Shown: one piece after another, positions 1-8,358 of the stretch
Layout of the letters: the number at the start of each line of letters is the position of its first letter
Numbering within the stretch: the first letter of the stretch is position 1
NCBI GenBank assembly: GCA_942491945.1
Contig: CALODD010000102.1
Location: forward strand, 1-37,633
Length of the DNA stretch: 37,633 nt
Source: JAJDYQ01 sp942491945
Lineage (GTDB): Bacteria > Pseudomonadota > Gammaproteobacteria > JAJDYQ01
Reading direction: 5' to 3'
Program-made: the position numbers and the translations under genes
Notes under the pieces: generated by a model
Database searches by the model: none
The model's input: only the letters and a program-made list of their open reading frames with translations
Told to the model about the DNA's origin: nothing

Positions 1-2055
1 TTATTCGTGCTGGCGATTACCTGGCTATTTCTCGGTTCCAAGATTGCGATCCTTACCAGCATTGGTATCCCATTTACTCTGGCCGGCACATTCTGGTTTC
101 TGGAAGGTATGGGGCAGTCGGTAAATAATTCTGTATTGTTAGGTATCGTCATTAGTTTAGGTATGCTGGTGGACGATGCGGTGGTCGTTGTTGAATCGAT
201 ATTTAATCGACTGCGCCGTGGAATACCGGCAGCTGAAGCGGTTCCTGCGGCATTAAAAGAAGTCGCCGCACCGGTGTTTACATCGGTATTAACGACCATG
301 GCTGCCTTTCTGCCGTTGATGCTGATACCCGGCATACTCGGCAAGTTTATGTTCGTCGTGCCGCTGGTTGTTACAGTGGCATTGGCTGTCAGTCTGATCG
401 AAGCATTCTGGATGTTGCCCGCACATATCACGGCATCCGATGTGAACTTTAAAAACCCATCAAAGTTCCATATCAAGCGTGTGCAGTTGGTACACCATAT
501 GCAGGTGAAGTATGGCAAATGGTTGATAAAGTCATTGAGATATCCCGGACGTACGTTGGCTATATCAGCTGCTGTATTTATGCTGGCAATTGGCTTACTT
601 GTAACAGAGCAAGTCAAAGTACGCTTCTTCGCTTTTGATCCGATTCGTCTGTTCTATGTCGATGTCACCATGCCGCAGGGAACGACACTACAACAGACAG
701 CCACCATGATGCGTGATATCGAAGAACGATTACGTAAAGAAGTCCATGAAGGTGAAATTAGAGGTATGGCTTCATATGCCGGCGAAATGTTGACTGAAAC
801 CGAGCCTTTGTTTGGTGATCGTTTCGGTCAGATCGTCGTTAGCTTAAATCCCAAAACAGATGAATTGCGTGGTGTAGAGGATATGGTCGATGAAATACGG
901 CCACATTTTTTGGATTTGGCAGGAATCGAAAACGTTCGCTTCTGGGCATTAAAAGATGGCCCACCATCGGGTAAACCGATCTCGGTGAAAATTCGAGGTG
1001 AAAACTTCGATGTGATTCGACAGGCACTTGGACGTCTAAAAACCGAGCTGGGCAAGATCAACGGCGTTTCAGATATCAGCGATGATGATAGCGGTGGTTC
1101 AACCGAACTGGCATTACGATTGAATCGTGATGCAGTGAATCGTAATGGTGTTAACCCGTCTTATATAGCTCGTACATTACGACTGCTGGTTGATGGTGAA
1201 GTCGTTACGACGTTCCGTGATGCAGGCGAAGAAATCGAGGTGCGGGTGCAGTCTTATCACCGCGGCATAAATAATATTGACGATCTACTCTCACAGCAGC
1301 TGGTGTTGTCATCTGGTAAACAGATTGCATTATCAGAGCTGGTAGATGTTGCGATTAAGCAGTCACGGGACAATATAAGACACCATAACCATCGACGTGC
1401 GATTACCCTGGAAGCCAATTTAGATAAAGAAGTGATTGGCACCGTCGAAGCGAATGATCAGCTCAAAGCTATCTGGAAGCAGATGCAGACTGACTTCCCG
1501 ACCGTTGATCTGGACTTCAGTGGTGAGCTGGATGACATTCAGGAAAGCATGGATGCTATTGGTGTGCTGTTCCTGTTTGGTTTGGGCTTGATCTATGTGA
1601 TTGTTGGTACGCAATTTAAAAGCTATTTACAACCACTGATTATTATCTTTGCCACTATACCCATGGCAGCAACAGGTGTTGTTCTGGGGTTATGGATAAC
1701 GGGTAATCCGCTTAGCTTGTTTACACTTTATGGTGTGGTTGCCCTGGGCGGTATTGCGGTGAATGCAGCCATTGTCATGATCAGCGCAGCGAATACGCGC
1801 CGCGCATCAGGCATGAGTATTCTACATTCAATATTTTATGCGGCACGACGCCGTGTAATCCCCATTGTCATAACAGCCTTTACCACGATAGGTGGGCTAT
1901 TCTCTCTGGCGACGGGGCTGGGTGGTCAATCATTACTCTGGGGGCCAGTGGCCACGGCTATCGTATCTGGCCTGACTGTTTCGACGTTGTTTTCATTATT
2001 TCTCGTGCCGATGTTCTATCGTGGACTGATGGTCATGGTTGCCCAAAAACGTTAG
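1..2055 (+). CDS. RND family efflux permease, C-terminal part (5' end outside window)
   Basis: This is the inner-membrane proton-driven permease of a tripartite efflux system. The reading frame is open from base 1, so roughly the first third of a ~1000-residue protein lies upstream. Near the start is the TM4 signature GMLVDDAVVVVES, whose Asp-Asp pair is the proton relay of AcrB-type pumps. It is followed by the second periplasmic porter/docking region (about residues 205-505) and a C-terminal bundle of membrane segments from about 515 to the end. In TM10 the AcrB motif around Lys940 is replaced by GGIAVNAAIVMIS, so the lysine position is valine; related RND branches have a similar 'VVN' motif. 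The membrane fusion protein and outer-membrane partner are not in view; they may lie upstream. Substrate cannot be told from this part. Family is certain, subfamily is not. Confidence 0.93.
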   Translation, partial: LFVLAITWLFLGSKIAILTSIGIPFTLAGTFWFLEGMGQSVNNSVLLGIVISLGMLVDDAVVVVESIFNRLRRGIPAAEAVPAALKEVAAPVFTSVLTTMAAFLPLMLIPGILGKFMFVVPLVVTVALAVSLIEAFWMLPAHITASDVNFKNPSKFHIKRVQLVHHMQVKYGKWLIKSLRYPGRTLAISAAVFMLAIGLLVTEQVKVRFFAFDPIRLFYVDVTMPQGTTLQQTATMMRDIEERLRKEVHEGEIRGMASYAGEMLTETEPLFGDRFGQIVVSLNPKTDELRGVEDMVDEIRPHFLDLAGIENVRFWALKDGPPSGKPISVKIRGENFDVIRQALGRLKTELGKINGVSDISDDDSGGSTELALRLNRDAVNRNGVNPSYIARTLRLLVDGEVVTTFRDAGEEIEVRVQSYHRGINNIDDLLSQQLVLSSGKQIALSELVDVAIKQSRDNIRHHNHRRAITLEANLDKEVIGTVEANDQLKAIWKQMQTDFPTVDLDFSGELDDIQESMDAIGVLFLFGLGLIYVIVGTQFKSYLQPLIIIFATIPMAATGVVLGLWITGNPLSLFTLYGVVALGGIAVNAAIVMISAANTRRASGMSILHSIFYAARRRVIPIVITAFTTIGGLFSLATGLGGQSLLWGPVATAIVSGLTVSTLFSLFLVPMFYRGLMVMVAQKR

Positions 2056-2134
2056 TTTTGCTGTACAAGTCGAAAACTTTAACTGAAAAAAATAGAAAAT
2101 TCGCACTTTTATACCTGTGAAATGATAAAAATAC

Positions 2135-2162
2135 TTTTCATAGGGAATGTCCTCTCTATAAT
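2135..2162 (+). promoter_or_regulatory. Putative sigma70 promoter immediately upstream of the histidine kinase
   Basis: A perfect -10 hexamer TATAAT (2157-2162) lies 16 bases after a partial -35 TTTTCA (2135-2140). The -10 ends only 6 bases before the ATG at 2169, so transcription would begin at or next to the start codon. No Shine-Dalgarno-like purine run precedes that ATG. Confidence 0.5.
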
Positions 2163-2168
2163 CGCGGC

Positions 2169-3161
2169 ATGACTTACCGTCAGCTCATTTTCATGTTTAC
2201 CATGGTGCTTTCTGGCACTGTGGTGCTAGCTATATTCTGGGAATTTTTTCTGGAGGAATCACTCTTTGCTTTGTTATTTGGTGAAGAAGAGCATGGCGAG
2301 GATGACTTCGCGGAAAAGATTGAATACGTCCTGACGGTGACCGCATTTACTGTTATCGCTTTAATTGCACCTTTTCTCTGGGCGCTACGAATGGCACGTC
2401 GACAAGCCGAATTACAGAAAGAGCTAGAACGAAAGCGTGAAATGGCGATTTCACAGGAAACAACCAATCGTCTTATTTCCCGATTTAGTCATGAATTTCG
2501 TACACCGTTGAATGCCATCATTGGTTTTACCGATTTATTACAGGAGTCAGTTGAAGAGACTTCGGGCCAGATGGCAGCCGTTAATGACGAGTACTTCCAG
2601 CATGTTCGTACGGCAGGCCACTCCTTGTTAGCCATGCTGAATCAGCTGCTCGATAGCAATGAACATATGACCGGCAATCTAACACCCGAGTTAGAGATGG
2701 TGGTACTTCGAAATGAAGCCAATCAGTTGATCAAATTACACGACCCAGCAATACACAAGAAAGAACTACACATCGAAAATAAGATTGATCCACATATCAG
2801 CTTTATGTGCGATCAGAGCATGTTGCAGCAGATCCTGAATAATCTGGTCAGCAATGCGATCAAGTTTAATGCGCACTATGGGCGAATTATCTTTGATGCG
2901 TTTTATAAAGACGATAATGTTGTTATCACGGTGAAGGATACGGGTATCGGTATTGAAGAAGAGCGAATTACGACCTTGTTTGAGCCTTTTAATCGTCCTC
3001 TGGAAACCGAAGAACAAGCAGGACTCGGTCTGGGACTCTCGGTTACTAGTTTGCTGGTCAGCGGCCTGGGGGGCAATATTGATGCGGAGAGCGTGTTAGG
3101 TAGTGGTAGCTGTTTCAGGTTAGAGCTGCCTCGTTATACTGATGCGGAGAAAAGTGCATAG
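2169..3161 (+). CDS. Membrane sensor histidine kinase
   Basis: A 330-residue sensor kinase that would autophosphorylate on His and pass phosphate to an unseen response regulator. Two membrane segments (about 7-26 and 53-73) flank a very short acidic loop of about 25 residues (EEEHGEDDFAEK), so there is hardly any periplasmic sensor domain. A short coiled segment follows, then the HisKA H-box FSHEFRTPLNAIIGF with phospho-acceptor His108. The HATPase_c domain shows the N box (QQILNNLVSNAIKF), G1 (DTGIGIEEE) and G2 (GLGLGLSV). There is no receiver domain and no regulator gene beside it. The gene stands alone, with 113 bases to the efflux gene before it and 104 to the peroxiredoxin after it. The start is the first Met after the -10 box; internal Met codons at 2193 and 2202 also lack a ribosome binding site. 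Confidence 0.9.
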   Translation: MTYRQLIFMFTMVLSGTVVLAIFWEFFLEESLFALLFGEEEHGEDDFAEKIEYVLTVTAFTVIALIAPFLWALRMARRQAELQKELERKREMAISQETTNRLISRFSHEFRTPLNAIIGFTDLLQESVEETSGQMAAVNDEYFQHVRTAGHSLLAMLNQLLDSNEHMTGNLTPELEMVVLRNEANQLIKLHDPAIHKKELHIENKIDPHISFMCDQSMLQQILNNLVSNAIKFNAHYGRIIFDAFYKDDNVVITVKDTGIGIEEERITTLFEPFNRPLETEEQAGLGLGLSVTSLLVSGLGGNIDAESVLGSGSCFRLELPRYTDAEKSA

Positions 3162-3190
3162 CGATAGCGTTCCCGGTATCTCGCTTTTTT
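3160..3190 (+). terminator. Possible weak intrinsic terminator after the histidine kinase
   Basis: Bases 3160-3166 (AGCGATA) can pair with 3177-3185 (TATCTCGCT) with a two-base bulge, followed by six T residues at 3185-3190. The stem is imperfect and overlaps the stop codon, so this is tentative. Confidence 0.35.
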
Positions 3191-3265
3191 CGCTTTACCT
3201 TAACAACCGTATTCCGCTAACCTCCGTCTATACCATTCGAACGTCATACGCCAAGGGGGGATGTT

Positions 3266-3736
3266 ATGTTGTCAGTTGGTGATAAAGCACCTGATTTTTC
3301 TTTACCGAGCACTGATATGCAGATGCGTTCTTTATCTGATTGTCAGGGTAGCTGGTTTCTACTGTATTTTTATCCGAAGGATGACACACCGGGCTGTACT
3401 ATTCAGGCCACTGACTTTACCGATATGGCGCAGGAATATGCCGATGCCGGTATTCATGTGGCGGGTGTAAGTCCAGATAGTTGTCATGACCATCAGGTAT
3501 TTCGTGATAAATATGGGTTGCTAGTCAACTTGTTAGCCGATGTCGATAAAGAAGTCGGTAATGCATACGGTGTCTTTCAGGAAAAAGAAAAAGGCGGCAT
3601 CAAGAAAATAGGTCTGGTGCGTTCTACCTTCGTCATCGACCCAGAAGGGATTATTCGGTACGCCGAGTACGGCGTTTCTCCAAAAGATCATGCGGCCAAT
3701 ATGTTGCAACGGGTTAAGGATATGATGGCTAGCTGA
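3266..3736 (+). CDS. Thiol peroxidase of the Bcp/PrxQ peroxiredoxin family
   Basis: This enzyme reduces hydrogen peroxide and organic hydroperoxides in the cytoplasm using thiols. The 156-residue length fits Bcp/PrxQ. The active-site stretch YFYPKDDTPGCTIQATDF contains the peroxidatic Cys44 in the expected PxxxT/S-xx-C setting. The resolving Cys that E. coli Bcp has five residues later is Thr49 here; other cysteines are Cys26 and Cys73 (SPDSCHDH). It may therefore work as a 1-Cys enzyme or form an atypical disulfide. The start at 3266 has a strong ribosome binding site (AAGGGGGG, 3253-3260). An ATG at 3261 is in another frame. The stop overlaps the start of the next gene by one base, so the two are probably translationally coupled. 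Confidence 0.93.
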   Translation: MLSVGDKAPDFSLPSTDMQMRSLSDCQGSWFLLYFYPKDDTPGCTIQATDFTDMAQEYADAGIHVAGVSPDSCHDHQVFRDKYGLLVNLLADVDKEVGNAYGVFQEKEKGGIKKIGLVRSTFVIDPEGIIRYAEYGVSPKDHAANMLQRVKDMMAS

Positions 3737-4413
3737 TGCGCATCCTGCTTATTACGCTGGTTCTACTCGGCTATAGCGCAACAGCGCAGAGTACCCGATT
3801 AAACTTTGACCATGGCGTTACCGCTGCCGAAGCAGGGAACTATGCTGAGGCCTATTGTATCTGGCGTCCTCTAGCTGATGTGGGTCATGCCGAGGCGCAA
3901 TATCGTTTAGGTTGGCTATATGCCAAGGGCTTAGGCCTCGCTGTTAATGAAAGCACAGCACTGTACTGGTGGGAGCAGGCAGCGAATCTGGGGCATACCG
4001 AGGCATTGTTTCGCCTGGGCTGGGCCTATGAACATGGTGAAGGTGTACAGCAGGATATGTCGAGCGCCATTCAGTTTTATCTGGAGGCGGCACGTCATCA
4101 ACAGGAAGATGCTCAGGAAATCCTGCAAGATTTATTGATGCGCGATAATCCTGAAGTGGAAGCTGGCATCGCAAAACTACTGAAAAGTAATCCGCAGGCC
4201 ATGGGTGAATATACGAGTGTCGCCGTGAAGCGTGCGAATGTAAGAGGCGGGCCGAATAAAAACAAGAAGCTGGTGACAACCTTATCGAAAGACGATGCTG
4301 TGATTGTTCTGGGTAACGTCGGGAGCTGGTTGCGTATATGGATGATTGAGCAGCAACGTTTCGGCTGGATATTTAATCGCCTGATCACAGGTTATGAAAA
4401 AAATTCGGGATAG
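3736..4413 (+). CDS. Secreted Sel1-repeat protein with C-terminal bacterial SH3 domain
   Basis: A 225-residue exported protein. The N-terminal MRILLITLVLLGYSATA looks like a cleavable signal peptide with cleavage near residue 17. Residues about 45-130 hold two clear Sel1-type repeats (AEAQYRLGWLYAKGLG and TEALFRLGWAYEHGEGV), helical repeats used for protein contacts. The C-terminal part from about 158 (VKRANVRGGPNKNKKL ... WLRIW ... GWIFNRLI) has the pattern of an SH3b domain, often linked to cell-wall binding. The exact role is unknown; a periplasmic scaffold at the peptidoglycan is a reasonable inference. The ATG overlaps the peroxiredoxin stop codon (TGATG) and pdxH starts six bases after its stop, so the three genes look like one transcript. 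Confidence 0.85.
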   Translation: MRILLITLVLLGYSATAQSTRLNFDHGVTAAEAGNYAEAYCIWRPLADVGHAEAQYRLGWLYAKGLGLAVNESTALYWWEQAANLGHTEALFRLGWAYEHGEGVQQDMSSAIQFYLEAARHQQEDAQEILQDLLMRDNPEVEAGIAKLLKSNPQAMGEYTSVAVKRANVRGGPNKNKKLVTTLSKDDAVIVLGNVGSWLRIWMIEQQRFGWIFNRLITGYEKNSG

Positions 4414-4419
4414 AACATC

Positions 4420-5001
4420 ATGGATGATGTGTTTGATGAAGCGCTTAAGCATTTTAAGCAGCTCTTAGAGACGACAGAAAAATTAAGAGAGCCCATGGCC
4501 ATGTCTTTGGCTACAGTGGGTGCAGATGGGCGCCCCTCGGTACGAACCGTACTGTTAAAAACACTGGATGAAAACGGCGTGACCTTTTTTACCAATACCA
4601 GCAGTAAAAAGGGACAGCAGTTAGCTGAAAACCCCTTTGCAGCAATTTGCATCTATTTTCAGGAAGCGCATCAGCAGGTTCAAGTGGAAGGTCCTGTGGA
4701 GGTTGTTGCTGCAAGCGAAGCCGATGCCTATTGGCAAACGCGTGGACGGGCCAGCCAGATTGGCGCCTGGGCCTCACGACAGTCCGAGACATTAGAAGAT
4801 CGTCAGCAGTTAATGGATCGTATTGCCAGGTATGAAGAGAAGTTTGCTGGACAGGATGTACCGCGTCCTGAATTCTGGTCAGGTTACCGTTTGATTCCTG
4901 AAATGATTGAGTTTTGGGAAGGCCACCCTGATCGTCTAAATCAAAGAAACTGCTATACCCTTAAAGACGGTTCATGGAATAAAGAAAGTAAGTACCCTTA
5001 G
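4420..5001 (+). CDS. pdxH: Pyridoxamine/pyridoxine 5'-phosphate oxidase
   Basis: FMN enzyme that oxidises pyridoxine or pyridoxamine 5'-phosphate to pyridoxal 5'-phosphate, the last step of vitamin B6 synthesis and salvage. It has 193 residues, shorter at the N-terminus than E. coli PdxH (218) but with the whole core. Visible ligand motifs are VRTVLLK (FMN Arg and substrate Lys), FFTNTSSKKGQQL (phosphate of FMN), YWQTRGRASQIGAW (substrate Tyr, Arg, Ser) and IEFWEGHPDRLNQR. Within the last, E. coli RLHDR reads RLNQR, so the substrate His is Asn. The usual C-terminal Arg-Leu-x-Pro is SKYP. These are modest departures and I expect an active enzyme. It probably ends the peroxiredoxin-Sel1-pdxH unit, and it converges with the FHA gene only 15 bases away. 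Confidence 0.93.
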   Translation: MDDVFDEALKHFKQLLETTEKLREPMAMSLATVGADGRPSVRTVLLKTLDENGVTFFTNTSSKKGQQLAENPFAAICIYFQEAHQQVQVEGPVEVVAASEADAYWQTRGRASQIGAWASRQSETLEDRQQLMDRIARYEEKFAGQDVPRPEFWSGYRLIPEMIEFWEGHPDRLNQRNCYTLKDGSWNKESKYP

Positions 5002-5016
5002 CGCTCCATTTATTCG

Positions 5017-6003
5017 CTAGTCTTCGAATAACTCGACCGGTAGCTTTGTGCCAGATGAAGACAGATCAGTGAAATGCAGGGTGTTATCTGGATAACGTTC
5101 GATAATTAGATGTTGTCTTGATATATCGACAAATTCAGGGTTTAGCACGATTGAACATTGAGTACTTCGTCCAATCAGATTTTCGCCAGCTTTAATGGGG
5201 TATTGATCCCCATTTTTACTGATTAGTATCGGATCTGCACCGCTACTATCAATGACAAATTTCCGGCTGGCAATCTTAAGCGGCATCTTCGGCATTCTAG
5301 ATATTTCTATAACGACGGTCTGACCCCTTGGAATCTTTTGCAGGTCATGGGCAATTAACGGTTCGTCTTTGTGATTTGATAAATCAATATGACTGGTTTC
5401 CATTAAATGTTGAGGTGGCTCGTTACTGGAAACGTGGAGTTCCCTTGTTTCCATAGTCTCCATCATGGCCTGTTGGTTGCCACTGCTTTCCTGCACCGCA
5501 TGTGAACGATCGGCAATAATGCCTTTCGCAACATCAATTCGTGAACGCAGATACTGGATATAGTGAGTGACAGCTTCGAGTTTGTATTCGCTGTAATCAC
5601 TGTTATGTTTGCTTAATTCAAACATGATCTGTCGCCAGTCATAGTCCTGCGAAAAACGTACCATGGTGGCGGAATCCAGGTAGCCATCAATTGACTGGGG
5701 GTCGCGAATAGCTGTTGCCAGTCGGTCGCTGATATTTCGTTCGACTTCGGTTAACTGTTTGATTTCTTCGTTCAGAAATTTATCCGAACGATTAAACATA
5801 TCCTGCATTTTGCTCGAAGGTAATGCGGTCTTTCCGTCGAGAAACTGTTTGAATTGTCCAACACTTTCAAACGTGAAGCTCTCGGTCTTGATTTCAATCT
5901 CCAGTGAAGCCGATCCGAATATGCGCCCTAATATGCCTAGCTGGCGATAGCGGCTCGAGGATAAGCTTCGACGAACAGAATGATTGTGAGGTGCTTTCTT
6001 CAT
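5017..6003 (-). CDS. FHA-domain protein with uncharacterised helical N-terminal region
   Basis: A 328-residue, apparently cytoplasmic protein with no signal peptide or membrane segment. The last 85 residues form a forkhead-associated domain, a phosphothreonine-binding fold: IGRSTQCSIVLNP, then DISRQHLIIERYPD and TDLSSSGTKL carry the conserved Gly-Arg, Ser-Arg-x-His and Gly-Thr positions, although the common Asn before Gly is Ser. Residues about 30-190 are predicted mostly helical with many charged residues (DKFLNEEIKQLTEVERNIS), a region I do not recognise. Residues about 220-265 look like a beta-rich segment (RGQTVVIEISRMPKMP). It lies downstream of the CNNM transporter with 97 bases between them. 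No Ser/Thr kinase is visible in the window, so its phosphorylated partner is unknown. Confidence 0.75.
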   Translation of the reverse strand: MKKAPHNHSVRRSLSSSRYRQLGILGRIFGSASLEIEIKTESFTFESVGQFKQFLDGKTALPSSKMQDMFNRSDKFLNEEIKQLTEVERNISDRLATAIRDPQSIDGYLDSATMVRFSQDYDWRQIMFELSKHNSDYSEYKLEAVTHYIQYLRSRIDVAKGIIADRSHAVQESSGNQQAMMETMETRELHVSSNEPPQHLMETSHIDLSNHKDEPLIAHDLQKIPRGQTVVIEISRMPKMPLKIASRKFVIDSSGADPILISKNGDQYPIKAGENLIGRSTQCSIVLNPEFVDISRQHLIIERYPDNTLHFTDLSSSGTKLPVELFED

Positions 6004-6100
6004 TAAGGGAGAATATTTTCCAACTTGATCAGTTATTTATACCGCGTTGTTAAGAAGCTGGCAATGAAATGAGTCACAGGATATTGAAAACCTGGAATAG

Positions 6101-7363
6101 TTATTCGCTGTTCAGTAAGCGTAATTTTACGTTTTTAACTGTATTGTGCTGGGTTTGCAGAATTTCAATGGCATGACCATACAGGCGCAGACTGGTGCCT
6201 GGTTGGGGGATATCCTGCATATACTCTAGGATAAGGCCATTCAGCGTTTTCGGCCCTTTAGCTGGCAAATCCCAGTTCAGGGCGCGTTTCAGTTCTCTTA
6301 CTGTAATCGTTGCATTGATCAGATAGCTACCATCGTCCTGAGGAAATATGTCCTGATGCATTGCTGTAGGGTCAGTAGTGAACTCGCCAACAATCTCTTC
6401 AAGAATATCTTCAAGCGCGACTAACCCCTGGATATCACCATATTCATCTACGGCCAGTGCCACACGGCGTTTTTCTTTCTGGAAGTTCAGGAGTTGTTTA
6501 TTCAGAGGGGTTGTCTCAGGAATGAAGTAGGGCTTACGTAAATCTTCCAGCAGGATTTCTTCAGTCAGCTGATCGCTTTCCAGGGGCTTTAGTAAACGTT
6601 TCAAATGTATAAAGCCGATGATGTTATCAATGGTTTCACGGTAAATCGGGACGCGCGTATGTTGGGTATGTATCAGTTGATCAACAATGTCCGGCCAGTC
6701 ATCATCCAGGTCGATACCAATGATTTCGTTCTTTGGAATCATGATTTCTTCCACGGTCGCTTTTTCCAGATCCAGGATGCTGAGTAGCATTTCCTGGTGA
6801 GCATCAGGTACCAGGAATTCTGCCTCCTGTACGACGGTACGGAGCTCTTCCTGGCTCAAAGCGTCATTGTTTCCTTTATTCACGTTTATGCCTACTAACC
6901 GTAGTAAACCATTGGTAAAGAAATTGATTGCTATGACAACAATTGTGAGCAGCCATAATAAAGGGGTTAGTGCATATGAGGCTGGAAACGCAATTTTTTC
7001 TGGGTACAGTGCGGCTACAGTTTTCGGAGCAACCTCCGCAAAAATTAAAATGACAAATGTCAGTACAATGGTTGACCCAAGAATCCCGGCTTCTCCATAA
7101 AGTCGGAACCCGATAAATGAGGCAGTTGAGGCTGCAATGATGTTTACTGCGTTATTACCAAATAGAATGACGCCGATTAGACGGTCAGGACGTTGTAACA
7201 GGCGTTCTGCGAGAATGGCACCACGATTACCCTGTTCGACCAGATTCTTGAGCCGATAACGGTTGAGTGCCATCAGGGCGGTTTCAGAGCTAGAGAAAAA
7301 ACCTGAGAGAATGATCAGGAAAACCAGAAACGCCAGCATGCTGGCTATAGAGATGTCGTCCAA
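6101..7363 (-). CDS. CNNM/CorC-family membrane transporter (DUF21, CBS pair, CorC_HlyC domain)
   Basis: A 420-residue membrane protein of the family that includes E. coli YfjD and magnesium/cobalt efflux proteins. The N-terminal DUF21/CNNM region (about 1-190) has several hydrophobic segments, including FLIILSGFFSSSETALMALN and VILFGNNAVNIIAASTASF. Two CBS domains (about 205-330) follow with the typical EEIMIPKNEIIGID entry and GFIHLKRLL. The CorC_HlyC domain (about 345-418) ends the protein. CBS domains in this family bind adenine nucleotides, which could gate divalent cation transport. The neighbourhood (this gene, then ypjD, then ffh divergent) is the arrangement known from E. coli. Exact ion specificity cannot be read from the sequence. 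Confidence 0.9.
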   Translation of the reverse strand: MDDISIASMLAFLVFLIILSGFFSSSETALMALNRYRLKNLVEQGNRGAILAERLLQRPDRLIGVILFGNNAVNIIAASTASFIGFRLYGEAGILGSTIVLTFVILIFAEVAPKTVAALYPEKIAFPASYALTPLLWLLTIVVIAINFFTNGLLRLVGINVNKGNNDALSQEELRTVVQEAEFLVPDAHQEMLLSILDLEKATVEEIMIPKNEIIGIDLDDDWPDIVDQLIHTQHTRVPIYRETIDNIIGFIHLKRLLKPLESDQLTEEILLEDLRKPYFIPETTPLNKQLLNFQKEKRRVALAVDEYGDIQGLVALEDILEEIVGEFTTDPTAMHQDIFPQDDGSYLINATITVRELKRALNWDLPAKGPKTLNGLILEYMQDIPQPGTSLRLYGHAIEILQTQHNTVKNVKLRLLNSE

Positions 7364-7432
7364 GGGGTCAGTGACCTCGGTATTAAGATGGCGTTATTTC
7401 AGCGTCGAAGTCGCTTGAAGTCAAGCCGTCTA

Positions 7433-8245
7433 CTAGCGTTGCAAGATGATTTCGAGAATGAATTTCGTAACGGGATAGGCTAAGCCTAGCACTATAAAAC
7501 CGCTAAGTGTCCAGATCATTGCACGACGACCGCGCCATCCATATTGCCAGCGCCCCCACAGTAAAGTGCCAAAGACACCCCAGGAAATCAGTGAGAGTAC
7601 GGTCTTATGGACCAGATGCTGGGCGAACATATCAGTAATATAGATCGCGCCAGTTAATAGCGAAAAGCTCAGGATAATGAAGCCGCTCAGAATCATCTGA
7701 AACAATAGTGCTTCCATGGTCTGCAAGGGAGGGAGCGCTCGAACAAAGCCAACGGCCCTGTGGCTACGCAGGGCTCGATCCTGAATGGTGAGTAAAATAA
7801 CTTGTACCGCGGCTAGTGCGAACAGGCTATAGGCAAGTATCGACGACAGGACATGCAGTTTCATTGGCCAGCCGCCGATCAGCGCGATCTGTTGTTCCGA
7901 AGGAAATAACATCATCAAAATCACGCTCAGTGCCGCACCTGGAAACATGGCGACCCCCAGATTAAGTACCGGCTCGAAAAACGCACCGGCTATTAGGACG
8001 GCAGCAATGACCCAGCCGAGAAGTGACAGAGTATTAAAAAAACTCAGATTGAGACCGGCGTCATTGACGATACCGCTATACAGGTAGACGGCGTGAAACA
8101 GCACGGCGATCAATCCAATGATTAATGTCAGGCGCGACTGTTCGGAAGTTTCGCTGGTGCCTTGCGAAATATTCATTCCCAGCCGTGTGGCAGTAAAGCC
8201 ATACAACAGGATGGCAATCAACGCGGTAATCATGATGGTATTCAT
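7433..8245 (-). CDS. ypjD: YpjD-like inner-membrane protein, CcsA/cytochrome c assembly family
   Basis: A 270-residue, very hydrophobic protein with about eight membrane segments, starting MNTIMITALIAILLYGFTAT. It belongs to the cytochrome c assembly (CcsA/CcmC-like) superfamily: the C-terminal part holds SWGVFGTLLWGRWQYGWRGR, resembling the Trp-rich and Gly-Arg pattern of that family, but a full WWD haem-handling motif is not evident. The biochemical role of YpjD is not established. Its position divergent from ffh and upstream of the CNNM transporter on the same strand (69-base gap) matches other gammaproteobacteria and is the main support for the name. Confidence 0.85.
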   Translation of the reverse strand: MNTIMITALIAILLYGFTATRLGMNISQGTSETSEQSRLTLIIGLIAVLFHAVYLYSGIVNDAGLNLSFFNTLSLLGWVIAAVLIAGAFFEPVLNLGVAMFPGAALSVILMMLFPSEQQIALIGGWPMKLHVLSSILAYSLFALAAVQVILLTIQDRALRSHRAVGFVRALPPLQTMEALLFQMILSGFIILSFSLLTGAIYITDMFAQHLVHKTVLSLISWGVFGTLLWGRWQYGWRGRRAMIWTLSGFIVLGLAYPVTKFILEIILQR

Positions 8246-8297
8246 AGTGCGTAAGATAGCATTGACGGTGAGCCGTCAGCAATTACTGACGACGTGT

Positions 8298-8326
8298 TTG
8301 TGGGTGATATGGGCAAGCCGTATAAT
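8298..8326 (+). promoter_or_regulatory. Putative promoter of ffh
   Basis: TTGTGG (8298-8303) and a perfect TATAAT (8321-8326) are 17 bases apart, in the divergent ypjD-ffh interval. The predicted leader is about 25 bases. No clear Shine-Dalgarno sequence precedes the ffh ATG at 8359. Confidence 0.5.
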
Positions 8327-8358
8327 CCGCGATCTTATTCTGTAAATCAGCTGATCCC

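Noticed and set aside
3261..3470. 69-codon frame starting at ATG 3261
   Set aside because: It overlaps the peroxiredoxin in another frame; the peroxiredoxin has the family motifs.
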